A DNA stretch of 38,894 bases, taken from Aeromonas aquatica. Its GTDB lineage: Bacteria > Pseudomonadota > Gammaproteobacteria > Enterobacterales > Aeromonadaceae. The stretch spans positions 1-38,894 of the forward strand of contig NZ_JRGL01000013.1 of the NCBI RefSeq assembly GCF_000764655.1, given 5' to 3'. The position numbers and the translations under genes were made by a program. Below the pieces are notes generated by a model. It saw nothing but the letters and a program-made list of their open reading frames with translations. It ran no database searches and had not been told where the DNA came from. This document shows positions 6,303 to 12,407 of the stretch, in pieces (within the stretch, counting starts at the first letter, position 1; every line of letters starts with the position of its first letter).

Positions 6303-6689
6303 TCAGTAGTCGAACCGTGCCGGGGTGTCCCGAGTGTCCACATGGGTAAATGTCTCCCCATACCCCACCCCGAAGCGGCCCGCCAAAAGCTCATCTAAGA
6401 AAGCCTGCACCTGAGCAGGCGCCACCCCTTTAACCTTTATGTCTAGTGCGCTTGAGGCGCCATTCAGGGCCCCTTGCGGCTGATGCCTGGATGCCTTAGC
6501 CCCTCCCACCTTTGCGTTGTGGCTCGGGCACCGGCAAGCGCTGGTGATCGTCACGGGGGCGGCGAAGTGGATCCGGGCACAAGTGGCAATCCAAACCACG
6601 CGCTCGTCAATGTCCCCCGGCTTAGTGCCAAATCCACACCCGCACTTGCAAGCCATTTCAGCAACCTGGAAATACTTGTTGAACCTCAT
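6303..6689 (-). CDS. Endolysin, peptidase M15 family
   Basis: The 128-residue protein matches the M15 zinc D,D/L,D-carboxypeptidase fold used by many phage lysins. The signature TSACRCPSHNAKVGGAKASRH provides the first histidine ligand, SSALDI the aspartate, and FTHVDTRD the final histidine. It would cut peptidoglycan stem peptides from the cytoplasm after holin opens the membrane, since there is no signal peptide. The start ATG 6689 has GGAG 9 nt upstream; an in-frame ATG at 6719 lacks a ribosome site. Oddly, the gene is far from the late operon and has its own operator-like palindrome (6691-6707) that covers the ribosome-binding site. Confidence 0.85.
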   Translation of the reverse strand: MRFNKYFQVAEMACKCGCGFGTKPGDIDERVVWIATCARIHFAAPVTITSACRCPSHNAKVGGAKASRHQPQGALNGASSALDIKVKGVAPAQVQAFLDELLAGRFGVGYGETFTHVDTRDTPARFDY

Positions 6690-6690
6690 G

Positions 6691-6707
6691 TTACACGCTC
6701 CGTTTAA
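6691..6707. promoter_or_regulatory. Operator-like palindrome at endolysin start
   Basis: TTACACGCTCCGTTTAA has one perfect half and one half with a single change (GTTTAA). It begins 2 nt upstream of the endolysin start and includes its GGAG ribosome site. A nearly identical form (TTACAC...GTTTAA) is upstream of tail gene E. Confidence 0.55.
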
Positions 6708-6753
6708 ATGAGCAGCCATGATAACCGAGGAGGGGGAGGGGGGCGTGGATACG

Positions 6754-6774
6754 AAAAAGGCCCCGAAGGGCCCG
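6754..6774 (-). terminator. Terminator of parA operon
   Basis: On the minus strand GGGCCC-TTC-GGGGCC is followed by TTTTTCG. It lies 55 bp downstream of the partner gene of parA. Confidence 0.75.
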
Positions 6775-6828
6775 ATCACTACAGCTCCCGCCCACCACAA
6801 GCGGCAAGGGGGCGCTGGGAGGTGCTTA

Positions 6829-7059
6829 TCAGGGGTTGTCCTGGATGTATTGACGGATTGCGGCGGCCAGTATGTCCACCATGGCCTTGTCTTTGGTCGC
6901 GGCGTAAGTCTTGAGCTCGCGGCGAAACTCCGAGCTGACCCGGAAGTTAAGGGGGACAAGGGCCCCAGACTCAACATTTCCCAGGGTTGAGGGTTCGGGG
7001 CGAGAGGTGGCGCCTGTTTGCGCAGCCACAGCAATTTGTAAGTTTTTCGGTGCCTTCAT
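6829..7059 (-). CDS. Ribbon-helix-helix partition partner (ParG/ParB-like)
   Basis: The 76-residue protein has an unstructured, Pro/Thr-rich N-terminus (about residues 1-35) and a ribbon-helix-helix C-terminus (LVPLNFRVSSEFRRELKTYA, KAMVDILAAAIRQYI). This layout is that of the small centromere-binding proteins of type Ib partition systems, such as ParG, whose flexible arm stimulates ParA ATPase. It overlaps the parA stop as ATGA. It probably binds the 33-bp repeats at 7751-7783 and 8459-8491, acting as both repressor and centromere-binding factor. Confidence 0.75.
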   Translation of the reverse strand: MKAPKNLQIAVAAQTGATSRPEPSTLGNVESGALVPLNFRVSSEFRRELKTYAATKDKAMVDILAAAIRQYIQDNP

Positions 7060-7715
7060 AGCAGTTCCCCCAGGGCTTCCACAACCGATGTGGCGCGTTG
7101 CTTGAGTGATGGATAGGTGACCTCCTGGATCGCAAAGCCAGAATCTTGGGCTGATCTGTACGCCTTGCGCTCGGGGATCGAGGCGGCGATTACGTGAATA
7201 TCCGGCAGATGTTCACGAATCAAAGCGGCCACTTCTTCGAGCTCTTTATCAGAGTCGCCGACCCTGTTTAACACCATGGCGATGGTGGCCGGCTGAATGC
7301 CGTGGTTGTTCTGAAGGTCCAGGGCAAGCGTGATCGCGGGCGTCAGATCGTCAACAGAAATTCCGGTTGGGATAACCACCAGGTTCGCCGACTGTGCCAG
7401 GGATACCGTTTGCTGGGTGGCATGGGGGGCACCGTCGTAGACAACAATTTCAGCAGAGGCCGGGATAGCAGCCTCGGCGGTGGCGAGAGTGCGGGCCCAG
7501 GAACAAGTGAGATTGTCGATCAGCTCGGGCCTGCCTAGCTCAGCTGCGGCCAAAGAGCGTCGTTCAAACCACTTGGCCGTTGAAGTTTGGCCGGCATCCA
7601 GATCCACAAGATGCGTTTTGAAGCCGGCAGATGAATAAGCCACACCCAGGGCGCGGGTGATTGTGGATTTCCCAGGGCCGCCCTTCTGGGCGACGATGGC
7701 GAGCTTAGCTGGCAT
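7056..7715 (-). CDS. parA: ParA-family partition ATPase
   Basis: The 219-residue protein has the deviant Walker A box (AQKGGPGKSTITRAL), a Walker A' aspartate in VDLDAGQTS, and a Walker B-like VVYDGAP. It lacks an N-terminal DNA-binding domain, as in type Ib partition systems. It moves plasmid copies apart before cell division. The start ATG 7715 has AGAGGA 7 nt upstream; the longer frame would start inside the promoter region. It is followed by a ribbon-helix-helix gene with a 4-nt overlap. The promoter lies in a 33-bp element also found upstream of the neighbouring gene. Its presence indicates low-copy plasmid maintenance of the prophage. Confidence 0.92.
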   Translation of the reverse strand: MPAKLAIVAQKGGPGKSTITRALGVAYSSAGFKTHLVDLDAGQTSTAKWFERRSLAAAELGRPELIDNLTCSWARTLATAEAAIPASAEIVVYDGAPHATQQTVSLAQSANLVVIPTGISVDDLTPAITLALDLQNNHGIQPATIAMVLNRVGDSDKELEEVAALIREHLPDIHVIAASIPERKAYRSAQDSGFAIQEVTYPSLKQRATSVVEALGELL

Positions 7716-7747
7716 GTGGTTATCCTCTTTGATTTCGACGTTGAAAC

Positions 7748-7783
7748 AATTTAACGCTTTGAGCATTTAACGCAAGCGTTATT
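7748..7783 (-). promoter_or_regulatory. parA promoter with 33-bp partition-type repeat, copy 1
   Basis: On the minus strand TTGCGT (7775-7770) and TAAATT (7753-7748) are 16 bp apart. They are embedded in a 33-bp element (7751-7783) containing AACGCTTTGA and AACGCAAGCGTT, 29/33 identical to 8459-8491. It is the likely site of autorepression by the ribbon-helix-helix partner and perhaps of partition complex assembly. Confidence 0.7.
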
Positions 7784-7786
7784 CTC

Positions 7787-7805
7787 CCAGGTAGTGACCA
7801 CCTGG
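7787..7805. repeat. Inverted repeat upstream of parA
   Basis: CCAGGT and ACCTGG flank a 7-nt spacer just upstream of the parA promoter element. It could be a binding site or a small hairpin. Confidence 0.35.
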
Positions 7806-7833
7806 AATTAAGCCCACACGGCATGGGCAATAA

Positions 7834-7850
7834 ACAAACATATTGTGTAA
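7834..7850. promoter_or_regulatory. Partial dispersed-operator site upstream of parA
   Basis: ACAAACATATTGTGTAA has a perfect GTGTAA half and a weak opposite half. It lies about 60 bp upstream of the parA promoter. Listed as a weak member of the family. Confidence 0.3.
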
Positions 7851-7863
7851 TCGCTAGGCACGG

Positions 7864-8421
7864 CTAAACGTTGCGGTAAAGCAACACCCCAGCCCTGGCC
7901 GCCTTGTTAATGGCTCGCCACTGACGGGCGGTTATACCCCCCTCCAGCTTGCGGCGGGTTTGGTGGTAAGTCATACACAGACCGGCGCTGACTCCATATG
8001 ATGCATGGCGAGCCACGCACGGCTTGGCCATCCCCAGGGCTGCGGCGATCTCGTCATTGGTCAGCCCCCGATTTCTGAGCTCGATCACCTTCATGGTCCT
8101 GGGGTAGTGGCCAGATTCATGAGGGGTGGCCCTAAGCGGTGTCAACGCCTCAAACCTCCACCCAACGTGGCGCTTCACCCGCCCCCGCAATGCGTGGCGA
8201 ACCTGGGCATAACAGAACCCACCATCGGCAACACAGGCCGCGATAGATGGGTACTCATACACATCGCCGGTTGGAGCAATCGCCCGGACGGCAGTTGGTC
8301 GGCCCTTTGATGCTTGGGCCTCCCTGCGCTTCTCCAGGTGCTCGATGTACGGGCATACTTTCACGCCGGCTCCCCCCGCCTGGGTTTCTGTCTTAGCTCG
8401 GAACTCGGAAACATGCGGCAT
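7864..8421 (-). CDS. Putative DNA-binding protein with intron-endonuclease-type repeat and HTH
   Basis: The 185-residue protein contains a segment (about residues 43-90: AIAPTGDVYEYPSIAACV, RHALRGRVKRHVGWRFEAL) that looks like the NUMOD/IENR1 DNA-binding repeat of homing endonucleases. It is followed by a helix-turn-helix (LTNDEIAAALGMAKPCVARH). No nuclease motif is visible, so it is probably only a DNA binder. Its promoter shares the 33-bp element of parA and also carries a perfect copy of the dispersed operator (8492-8508). Co-regulation with parA suggests a role in plasmid maintenance or copy control. Confidence 0.55.
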   Translation of the reverse strand: MPHVSEFRAKTETQAGGAGVKVCPYIEHLEKRREAQASKGRPTAVRAIAPTGDVYEYPSIAACVADGGFCYAQVRHALRGRVKRHVGWRFEALTPLRATPHESGHYPRTMKVIELRNRGLTNDEIAAALGMAKPCVARHASYGVSAGLCMTYHQTRRKLEGGITARQWRAINKAARAGVLLYRNV

Positions 8422-8455
8422 GGCTTGACCTCAGCTGATTGACTTGACGGGTCAA

Positions 8456-8491
8456 ATATTAACGCTTTGACGATTTGACGCAAGCGTTAAT
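8456..8491 (-). promoter_or_regulatory. Promoter with 33-bp partition-type repeat, copy 2
   Basis: On the minus strand TTGCGT (8483-8478) and TAATAT (8461-8456) are 16 bp apart, inside an element 29/33 identical to the parA promoter element. It drives the gene at 7864-8421. TTGAC-GG-GTCAA follows directly downstream (8444-8455). Confidence 0.65.
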
Positions 8492-8508
8492 TTACACTTT
8501 GAGTGTAA
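8492..8508. promoter_or_regulatory. Dispersed operator, perfect copy
   Basis: TTACACT-TTG-AGTGTAA is a perfect inverted repeat with 7-bp arms, immediately upstream of the -35 box for the gene at 7864-8421. Confidence 0.7.
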
Positions 8509-8532
8509 TTTATTGCAGGGAGGCCAGAAACA

Positions 8533-8562
8533 GAAAAGCCCCAAGGCCGGAGCCTGGGGGCT
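8533..8562 (-). terminator. Terminator after resolvase operon
   Basis: On the minus strand AGCCCC and GGGGCT pair, with further AGG/CCT pairing inside, followed by TTTCTGTTTC. It lies 50 bp downstream of the gene at 8611-8919. Confidence 0.75.
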
Positions 8563-8610
8563 AGTGCGGAAACATGGGGGGCGAGAAATCAACCCGCTGG
8601 GGCCTTCCCT

Positions 8611-8919
8611 TTACGCCTGGGCGTCTTTACTCAGCACGTTTTCGACGATGTATCGCTTCCGTGGCGATAGCTCCAGGTTTTTCAGAACGAGGCGGAGCGC
8701 GCAATCTGTCGCGTGGAGCCTGCCGGCCAGGACGCCATCAGAATAATCCCCATCATCGCGGCGGCCATAGCCATCCAGCTTTATGTCAGCCCGAGCCTCT
8801 AAAAGCTCCTGCGCTAGGCAGTCTGCCGGGGATGGCTCCCCCGGCGTTTCTGGGGGCATAGCCTCCCAATAAGCCCGATCAGGATCGAGGCCGTCCCACT
8901 CGTCAGAATCGCTAACCAT
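8611..8919 (-). CDS. Small acidic hypothetical protein after resolvase
   Basis: The 102-residue protein starts at ATG 8919 with GAGGAG 8 nt upstream. The N-terminal half is very acidic (SDSDEWDGLDPDR), and the C-terminal half is helical and more basic (ALRLVLKNLELSPRKRYIVENVL). It follows the resolvase by 13 nt and is probably in the same transcript. No family is recognised. The acidic character would suit a DNA-mimic or regulatory protein, but this is speculation. Confidence 0.6.
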   Translation of the reverse strand: MVSDSDEWDGLDPDRAYWEAMPPETPGEPSPADCLAQELLEARADIKLDGYGRRDDGDYSDGVLAGRLHATDCALRLVLKNLELSPRKRYIVENVLSKDAQA

Positions 8920-8932
8920 CACTTTCACTCCT

Positions 8933-9481
8933 CTAGCTGTCGCCCAGGTTGCGGTAAAGGGTCGCACGGCTCACCCCGAGCTGTTTGGCGACGTTTGTTT
9001 TGTTGTGTCCAGCAGCGATCAGCGAGCTGGCCATAGCGATCTGTTCATCGCTCATAACCTTTGGCCTCCCACCGACCCGGCCTTGTTCTTTGGCGGCGGC
9101 GAGGCCGGCAATGGTGCGCTCCTTCAACAATGAGGCCTCAAACTCAGCCATCATCCCGAAGAACTGGAGGAGGAGGCGGCCATTTGCGGTGGATGTGTTG
9201 ATCTCCTCGTGCAATGAGCGGAGGTGAACGCCGCGCCGCTGGAGGGTATCCACCAGGGCGAGAAGATTTGTCATAGAGCGCGCCAGCCGGTCCAGGCGCC
9301 AAACAACAACGGTATCACCCTCTCGCGCCTTGTCCAGCAGACGATCAAGGCCGGGGCGGTCCGTCTTGGTGCCCGTCATGGTGTCCGTAATAACCTCGTC
9401 AACCCCTGCCGCCTTCAAGGCGTCCAATTGCAAGGCGTGGTCTTGCTGACTGGTACTGACTCGCGCATATCCAAAAATCAT
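8933..9481 (-). CDS. Serine recombinase (resolvase/invertase family)
   Basis: The 182-residue protein has the complete small serine recombinase layout: catalytic Ser9 in GYARVSTSQQ, the VVWRLDRLARS motif with catalytic arginines, the long E helix, and a C-terminal Hin-like helix-turn-helix (TNVAKQLGVSRATLYRNL). Members either invert DNA segments or resolve plasmid multimers. No second tail-fibre cassette or paired inverted sites were seen near the fibre gene, so multimer resolution of the plasmid prophage is the more likely job. The res site would be expected just upstream, but I could not define it. The start ATG 9481 has AGGAA just upstream. Confidence 0.88.
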   Translation of the reverse strand: MIFGYARVSTSQQDHALQLDALKAAGVDEVITDTMTGTKTDRPGLDRLLDKAREGDTVVVWRLDRLARSMTNLLALVDTLQRRGVHLRSLHEEINTSTANGRLLLQFFGMMAEFEASLLKERTIAGLAAAKEQGRVGGRPKVMSDEQIAMASSLIAAGHNKTNVAKQLGVSRATLYRNLGDS

Positions 9482-9643
9482 TTCCTGCTACCTCTAACGC
9501 CATTGACGATCCGGGCCTCACCGGCTGGCCGGCTGCCCGCTCTTGTGATCGGGTTTCACATCCTCGGGGGCGCCTTAGTGGCCCAGATCCCGGGCCGGGC
9601 CACATGGTCCCACATTCGCCCCCATAACTCACCCCGTGGAGGT

Positions 9644-10030
9644 CTAGGCGGCTCGCTGGTCGTCGTAGTAATAAACAGGCGCCTCGGCGCTGCCGGTCCA
9701 TTCCTTGAAGGTGCCGACCCTAAAATCCCGATTCCCCTTTGAGCTGTTCACAGCCATCTGCAGGTGGAGGGAGTGGGCCGTGGGGTGAACCTCTTTAACC
9801 TTCTTGATCATCCCCTTCCAACAAGCCGCGCTCGCTGGAAACCCGTATTCGTGAGCCCCTAGAAGGGCCTTGCCGGTAGAGTCCCGAACAAGAAGGACTG
9901 CGCCCCTGGACTTCTGAGAAGGTAGCGAACAGTTATCTTTTGCGATCCTGGATGCCTTCTTAAGTAGGGCAGTTTTCAGAGCCAGGATTTCAACCCACTT
10001 TGTGGGGACTGCATGAACGGGGGCGAGCAC
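9644..10030 (-). CDS. Hypothetical protein under operator control
   Basis: The 128-residue basic protein starts at GTG 10030 with AGGAG 8 nt upstream. It has no family that I recognise. The N-terminal region is lysine-rich and helical (ALKTALLKKASRIAKDN), and the C-terminal part is aromatic (FKEWTGSAEAPVYYYDD). It is a single-gene unit with its own operator-like palindrome 25 bp upstream, so it is likely silent or modulated in the prophage. Confidence 0.55.
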   Translation of the reverse strand: MLAPVHAVPTKWVEILALKTALLKKASRIAKDNCSLPSQKSRGAVLLVRDSTGKALLGAHEYGFPASAACWKGMIKKVKEVHPTAHSLHLQMAVNSSKGNRDFRVGTFKEWTGSAEAPVYYYDDQRAA

Positions 10031-10054
10031 TATTTTCTCCTATCCGTGATAAAC

Positions 10055-10071
10055 AAACACGGTTCGTGTAA
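10055..10071. promoter_or_regulatory. Dispersed operator upstream of gene 9644-10030
   Basis: AAACACGGTTCGTGTAA matches the family with inner arms ACACG/CGTGT perfect. It lies 25 bp upstream of the start. A possible promoter (TTAAAT, 18 bp, TTATCA) overlaps it. Confidence 0.6.
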
Positions 10072-10161
10072 TTTAACTTGACGATCATCCCGCCTTATGG
10101 TTGGCGGGCTTCTTGGTTTTGAATTGTGGTTTTAGAAACAGATACTATTGCAACACAGTTA

Positions 10162-10218
10162 TGAGACAACAACAACGCTTTGAGACTGCTTTTTTGAGAC
10201 TACAAAAGGGGCGTCTCA
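10162..10218. repeat. Cluster of TGAGAC hexamers
   Basis: TGAGAC occurs at 10162, 10181 and 10195, and its inverse GTCTCA at 10213, all within 57 bp of noncoding DNA between hicB and the gene at 9644. Could be a binding-site cluster; the partner is unknown. Confidence 0.35.
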
Positions 10219-10250
10219 CAAAGGGAGGTTTTCGGGCGGATTCCCAAAAT

Positions 10251-10270
10251 AAGGGGGCCGGGGCCCCCTT
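10251..10270 (-). terminator. Terminator of hicAB operon
   Basis: AAGGGGGCC and GGCCCCCTT form a perfect 9-bp stem with a 2-base centre, followed on the minus strand by ATTTTGGG. It overlaps the hicB stop codon. Confidence 0.75.
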
Positions 10271-10688
10271 ATCGGATCACCAGTTCGAGGCGATGGCCGA
10301 GCACCTTAACGGCGGCGGCCAGCTGATCAATCTTGGTTGCATGGTGGAGATCAGTTAGACGCTGTACGTTCTGGCGCGGGATGCCTAGACGCTTACCAAG
10401 CTCTGTCTGGCTGACGCTCGATTCACACATGGCATTGAGCAGCAAGACTTTTGCCCACAAGCTGTGGGGCACCGTTACAACGTCCTGGCCATCTTCAGGG
10501 GCGGACGGCATGGGGACCGGGCGCAACCCCTCAAAATAGAACTCAAAGCTCGTCACCAGGGCATCCAGGGCCTCGCGCAATGCCTCCTCTCGGGTATCCC
10601 CGCAAGTCAGCGCCTCGGGCACATCAGGAAAGCTAACCATCCAGGTTTCGCCGTCACGTTCAATAGTTACCGGATAATTCATAGTCAT
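10269..10688 (-). CDS. hicB: HicB antitoxin
   Basis: The 139-residue protein has the HicB fold: an N-terminal partial RNase H-like domain (MNYPVTIERDGETWMVSFPD, EALTCGDTREEALREALDAL) and a C-terminal helix-turn-helix (SQTELGKRLGIPRQNVQRL) used for DNA binding. It neutralises HicA and, with it, represses the operon. The order hicA then hicB and the spacing of about 44 bp match the E. coli locus. I start at ATG 10688; ATG 10682 gives the usual MNYPV start. The likely operators are two palindromes upstream of hicA. Confidence 0.9.
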   Translation of the reverse strand: MTMNYPVTIERDGETWMVSFPDVPEALTCGDTREEALREALDALVTSFEFYFEGLRPVPMPSAPEDGQDVVTVPHSLWAKVLLLNAMCESSVSQTELGKRLGIPRQNVQRLTDLHHATKIDQLAAAVKVLGHRLELVIR

Positions 10689-10732
10689 TTGCGGTTCGCT
10701 GCGAGTATCCCGCCCCAGCTGGGGCGGGCGGG

Positions 10733-10909
10733 TTATTTCATGCCGAGCTGCTTTAGAATTGCTTTCCTCAGCGACTCCCCGATCTCTTTTCCGGGGTGTC
10801 TCGGCATCGTTGATTGTCGCCCCTGAAAGTAGAGTTTCAGGTGGTTGGTGCCCTGCCTGACCTCTACCCCTTGAGACTCCAGCCAACGCCGGAACTCGCT
10901 TTGCTTCAC
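10733..10909 (-). CDS. hicA: HicA mRNA interferase toxin
   Basis: The 58-residue protein starts at GTG 10909 after GGGAGG, giving MKQSEFRRWLESQGVEV. The double-stranded RNA-binding-like HicA fold has its catalytic histidine in GTNHLKLYF and the MPRHPGKEI and LRKAILKQLG motifs near the C-terminus. It cleaves mRNA and tmRNA when freed from HicB, so loss of the plasmid prophage would poison the cell. An in-frame extension to 10984 would run through the operators and is not the start. Confidence 0.92.
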   Translation of the reverse strand: MKQSEFRRWLESQGVEVRQGTNHLKLYFQGRQSTMPRHPGKEIGESLRKAILKQLGMK

Positions 10910-10939
10910 CGCACCTCCCTTGTTCGTTGCGATAGGCCT

Positions 10940-10968
10940 AATGTAATCATTTTTGATTACACTGGCAA
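10940..10968 (-). promoter_or_regulatory. hicA promoter with operator 1
   Basis: On the minus strand TTGCCA (10968-10963) and TACATT (10945-10940) are 17 bp apart. The palindrome TGTAATCA-N4-TGATTACA (10942-10961) covers the -10 box and the spacer, so binding would block transcription. Confidence 0.7.
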
Positions 10969-10975
10969 GCTCTTT

Positions 10976-10995
10976 TGTAATCATTTTTGATTACA
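10976..10995. promoter_or_regulatory. hicA operator 2
   Basis: This is an exact second copy of the 20-bp palindrome, 34 bp from the first and upstream of the -35 box. The tandem arrangement suggests cooperative binding by the HicAB complex. Confidence 0.7.
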
Positions 10996-11007
10996 GATAG
11001 TAGCCTG

Positions 11008-11244
11008 TTACTTGCCGCGTCTCGGTGCTTTGGTGCCCGCATCAATTCGGGATCGATATTGCTCTAACCACCTGCCGACCCTGGCCACCATTTCCCGCTC
11101 ATCCCTCGCCATCAATGCCGATCCAACTTGCAAGTGACCGCCCTCGCACAGCACGACACGGCGACCCCCAAAAATCACCCGATACACATAGCCGTGCTCG
11201 CGGACGAACTCGAACCCCCCTTGCCTATACACACTCAACAACAA
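11008..11244 (-). CDS. Hypothetical basic protein
   Basis: The 78-residue protein probably starts at TTG 11244 after a GGGAGGGGG ribosome site; GTG 11232 is an alternative. It overlaps the end of the upstream small gene. The sequence is rich in arginine with a central beta-like part (YVYRVIFGGRRVVLCEGGH) and a helical C-terminus (MVARVGRWLEQYRSRI). It is the last gene of a three-gene unit driven from near 12255. Function unknown. Confidence 0.5.
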   Translation of the reverse strand: MLLSVYRQGGFEFVREHGYVYRVIFGGRRVVLCEGGHLQVGSALMARDEREMVARVGRWLEQYRSRIDAGTKAPRRGK

Positions 11245-11395
11245 CCCCCTCCCTCAACAACTCCTCCAGGGTCGCCGCCGTCAGCGGCGACCGGTTCCAG
11301 GTCATAGAGGTGGAAGATTTGGACAGAACACGGCGGCGCCAATCCAGCTTGTAAAGGAATTGCCCCCTGCGGTACACCTTGCCGGCCTTTAACAC
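11225..11395 (-). CDS. Small basic hypothetical protein
   Basis: The 56-residue protein starts at GTG 11395, overlapping the end of the upstream gene. It begins LKAGKVYRRGQFLYKLDWRR and ends in an acidic EELLREGVVVECV. The overlaps at both ends and the plausible protein composition favour this frame over the Pro/Gly-rich alternative in another frame (11235-11441). Function unknown. Confidence 0.5.
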   Translation of the reverse strand: MLKAGKVYRRGQFLYKLDWRRRVLSKSSTSMTWNRSPLTAATLEELLREGVVVECV

Positions 11396-12204
11396 TCCAG
11401 GCACTCCTTGATCCTGGCCTGAGTCTCCTTGTTGCCCTCAAGCTGAAGCTTCACCACATCTATCCGGGGCTTTGGTGCCACACCATGCCCCCGCTGGTTC
11501 GCAACCTTCAGGGCCATTCCCTCACTGCCACATTGCGGGGCTGACAGCACATCGACCGGATGACTGATCAGGGTGCCGCCCTGCACTCGGGCGCGATAGG
11601 CAATCGGGGCGCTTTCGTGAGACAAAACCAGCTCGCCCTTGTGAAGGCTGGAGCCATTGGCAATGTACCCCTCCAAAAGGGCGATCCGCGCCTCGATGGC
11701 GGGGAGGTGTTCAGCCAGCGCGGAAGCGGCGGCCTTGGCTCTACGCTTGGCCAGCTCCTCCCGATAGATGGCGGTCAGCTTAGTTGGGAGCACGGTCTGA
11801 GCCAGGGAGGCGACGGCTTTAGCTTCATCCATAAAATCAACGCCCTCAGCCTTCAGCAGGGACTCCACCTTGTCCAGGGCCGGCGCCGGCTCCTCCTGAA
11901 CAAAATCAGCCAGGGCGGCAATCACACGCTCCACCATTTCAGCCAGGGCAGCCTTGGAGCTGCGGGCATACAGATTAGTGACCAACTGACCAACGCGGGG
12001 CAGATTCTTCCTGGTGGAGCTCTCCACCTCGCGGACGGCGGCGTAAGCCTTTGCCAGCAGCTCGCGGATGGCGGCGTTATTGTCGCTGTGCTTGGCGGTG
12101 ACATAGGCGCCTGCGCTGGTGAACCCGTAGTGAGCCAGGACGGCCAGCACCTCGGCGGCGGCTTGGGATTCGGCTTGAATGTACTCGGGGGAGAAGGTTT
12201 GCAT
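11389..12204 (-). CDS. Hypothetical alpha-helical protein
   Basis: The 271-residue protein starts at ATG 12204 with AGGG 9 nt upstream. It is alanine-rich and almost entirely helical up to about residue 180 (ALAEMVERVIAALADFVQEE, LAKRRAKAAASALAEHLPAI), possibly coiled coil. A short beta-type segment follows (GELVLSHESAPIAYRARVQG). It has no signal peptide. It is the lead gene of a three-gene unit with a clear promoter and a perfect operator. No family is recognised; a structural or regulatory accessory role cannot be distinguished. Confidence 0.6.
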   Translation of the reverse strand: MQTFSPEYIQAESQAAAEVLAVLAHYGFTSAGAYVTAKHSDNNAAIRELLAKAYAAVREVESSTRKNLPRVGQLVTNLYARSSKAALAEMVERVIAALADFVQEEPAPALDKVESLLKAEGVDFMDEAKAVASLAQTVLPTKLTAIYREELAKRRAKAAASALAEHLPAIEARIALLEGYIANGSSLHKGELVLSHESAPIAYRARVQGGTLISHPVDVLSAPQCGSEGMALKVANQRGHGVAPKPRIDVVKLQLEGNKETQARIKECLEC

Positions 12205-12243
12205 GATTGATACCCTGGTTATGATTCGCTGTTTCTGAGACGG

Positions 12244-12272
12244 AGAATAAACACTTACACGAAACGTGTAAA
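12244..12272 (-). promoter_or_regulatory. Promoter of 11.0-12.2 kb operon with perfect operator
   Basis: On the minus strand TTTACA (12272-12267) and TATTCT (12249-12244) are 17 bp apart. TTACACG-AAA-CGTGTAA (12255-12271), a perfect 7-bp inverted repeat, overlaps the -35 box and spacer. Confidence 0.7.
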
Positions 12273-12290
12273 GCATTTTTGATACACGAT

Positions 12291-12407
12291 TTATGAAACA
12301 ATTAAATGACCGGCATAACAGACCGCGTAAGTGACGACGACACCGCCGATAAATCCGCCAGTTGTGACGGCGGCCACCATGGCCGCCCCCCTGAGATAAC
12401 CGATCAT
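12291..12407 (-). CDS. Small membrane protein
   Basis: The 38-residue protein starts at ATG 12407 in an ATGA overlap with its upstream gene. It is glycine-rich and hydrophobic for most of its length (AAMVAAVTTGGFIGGVVVTY). A single membrane helix is likely. A toxin-like or signalling peptide is possible, but the sequence does not decide. Confidence 0.45.
   Translation of the reverse strand: MIGYLRGAAMVAAVTTGGFIGGVVVTYAVCYAGHLIVS

Noticed and set aside
8933..9481. DNA invertase acting on tail fibre genes
   Set aside because: No second, inverted fibre end or chaperone cassette and no paired hix/gix-like sites were found beside the fibre gene. Resolution of plasmid multimers is the better reading.
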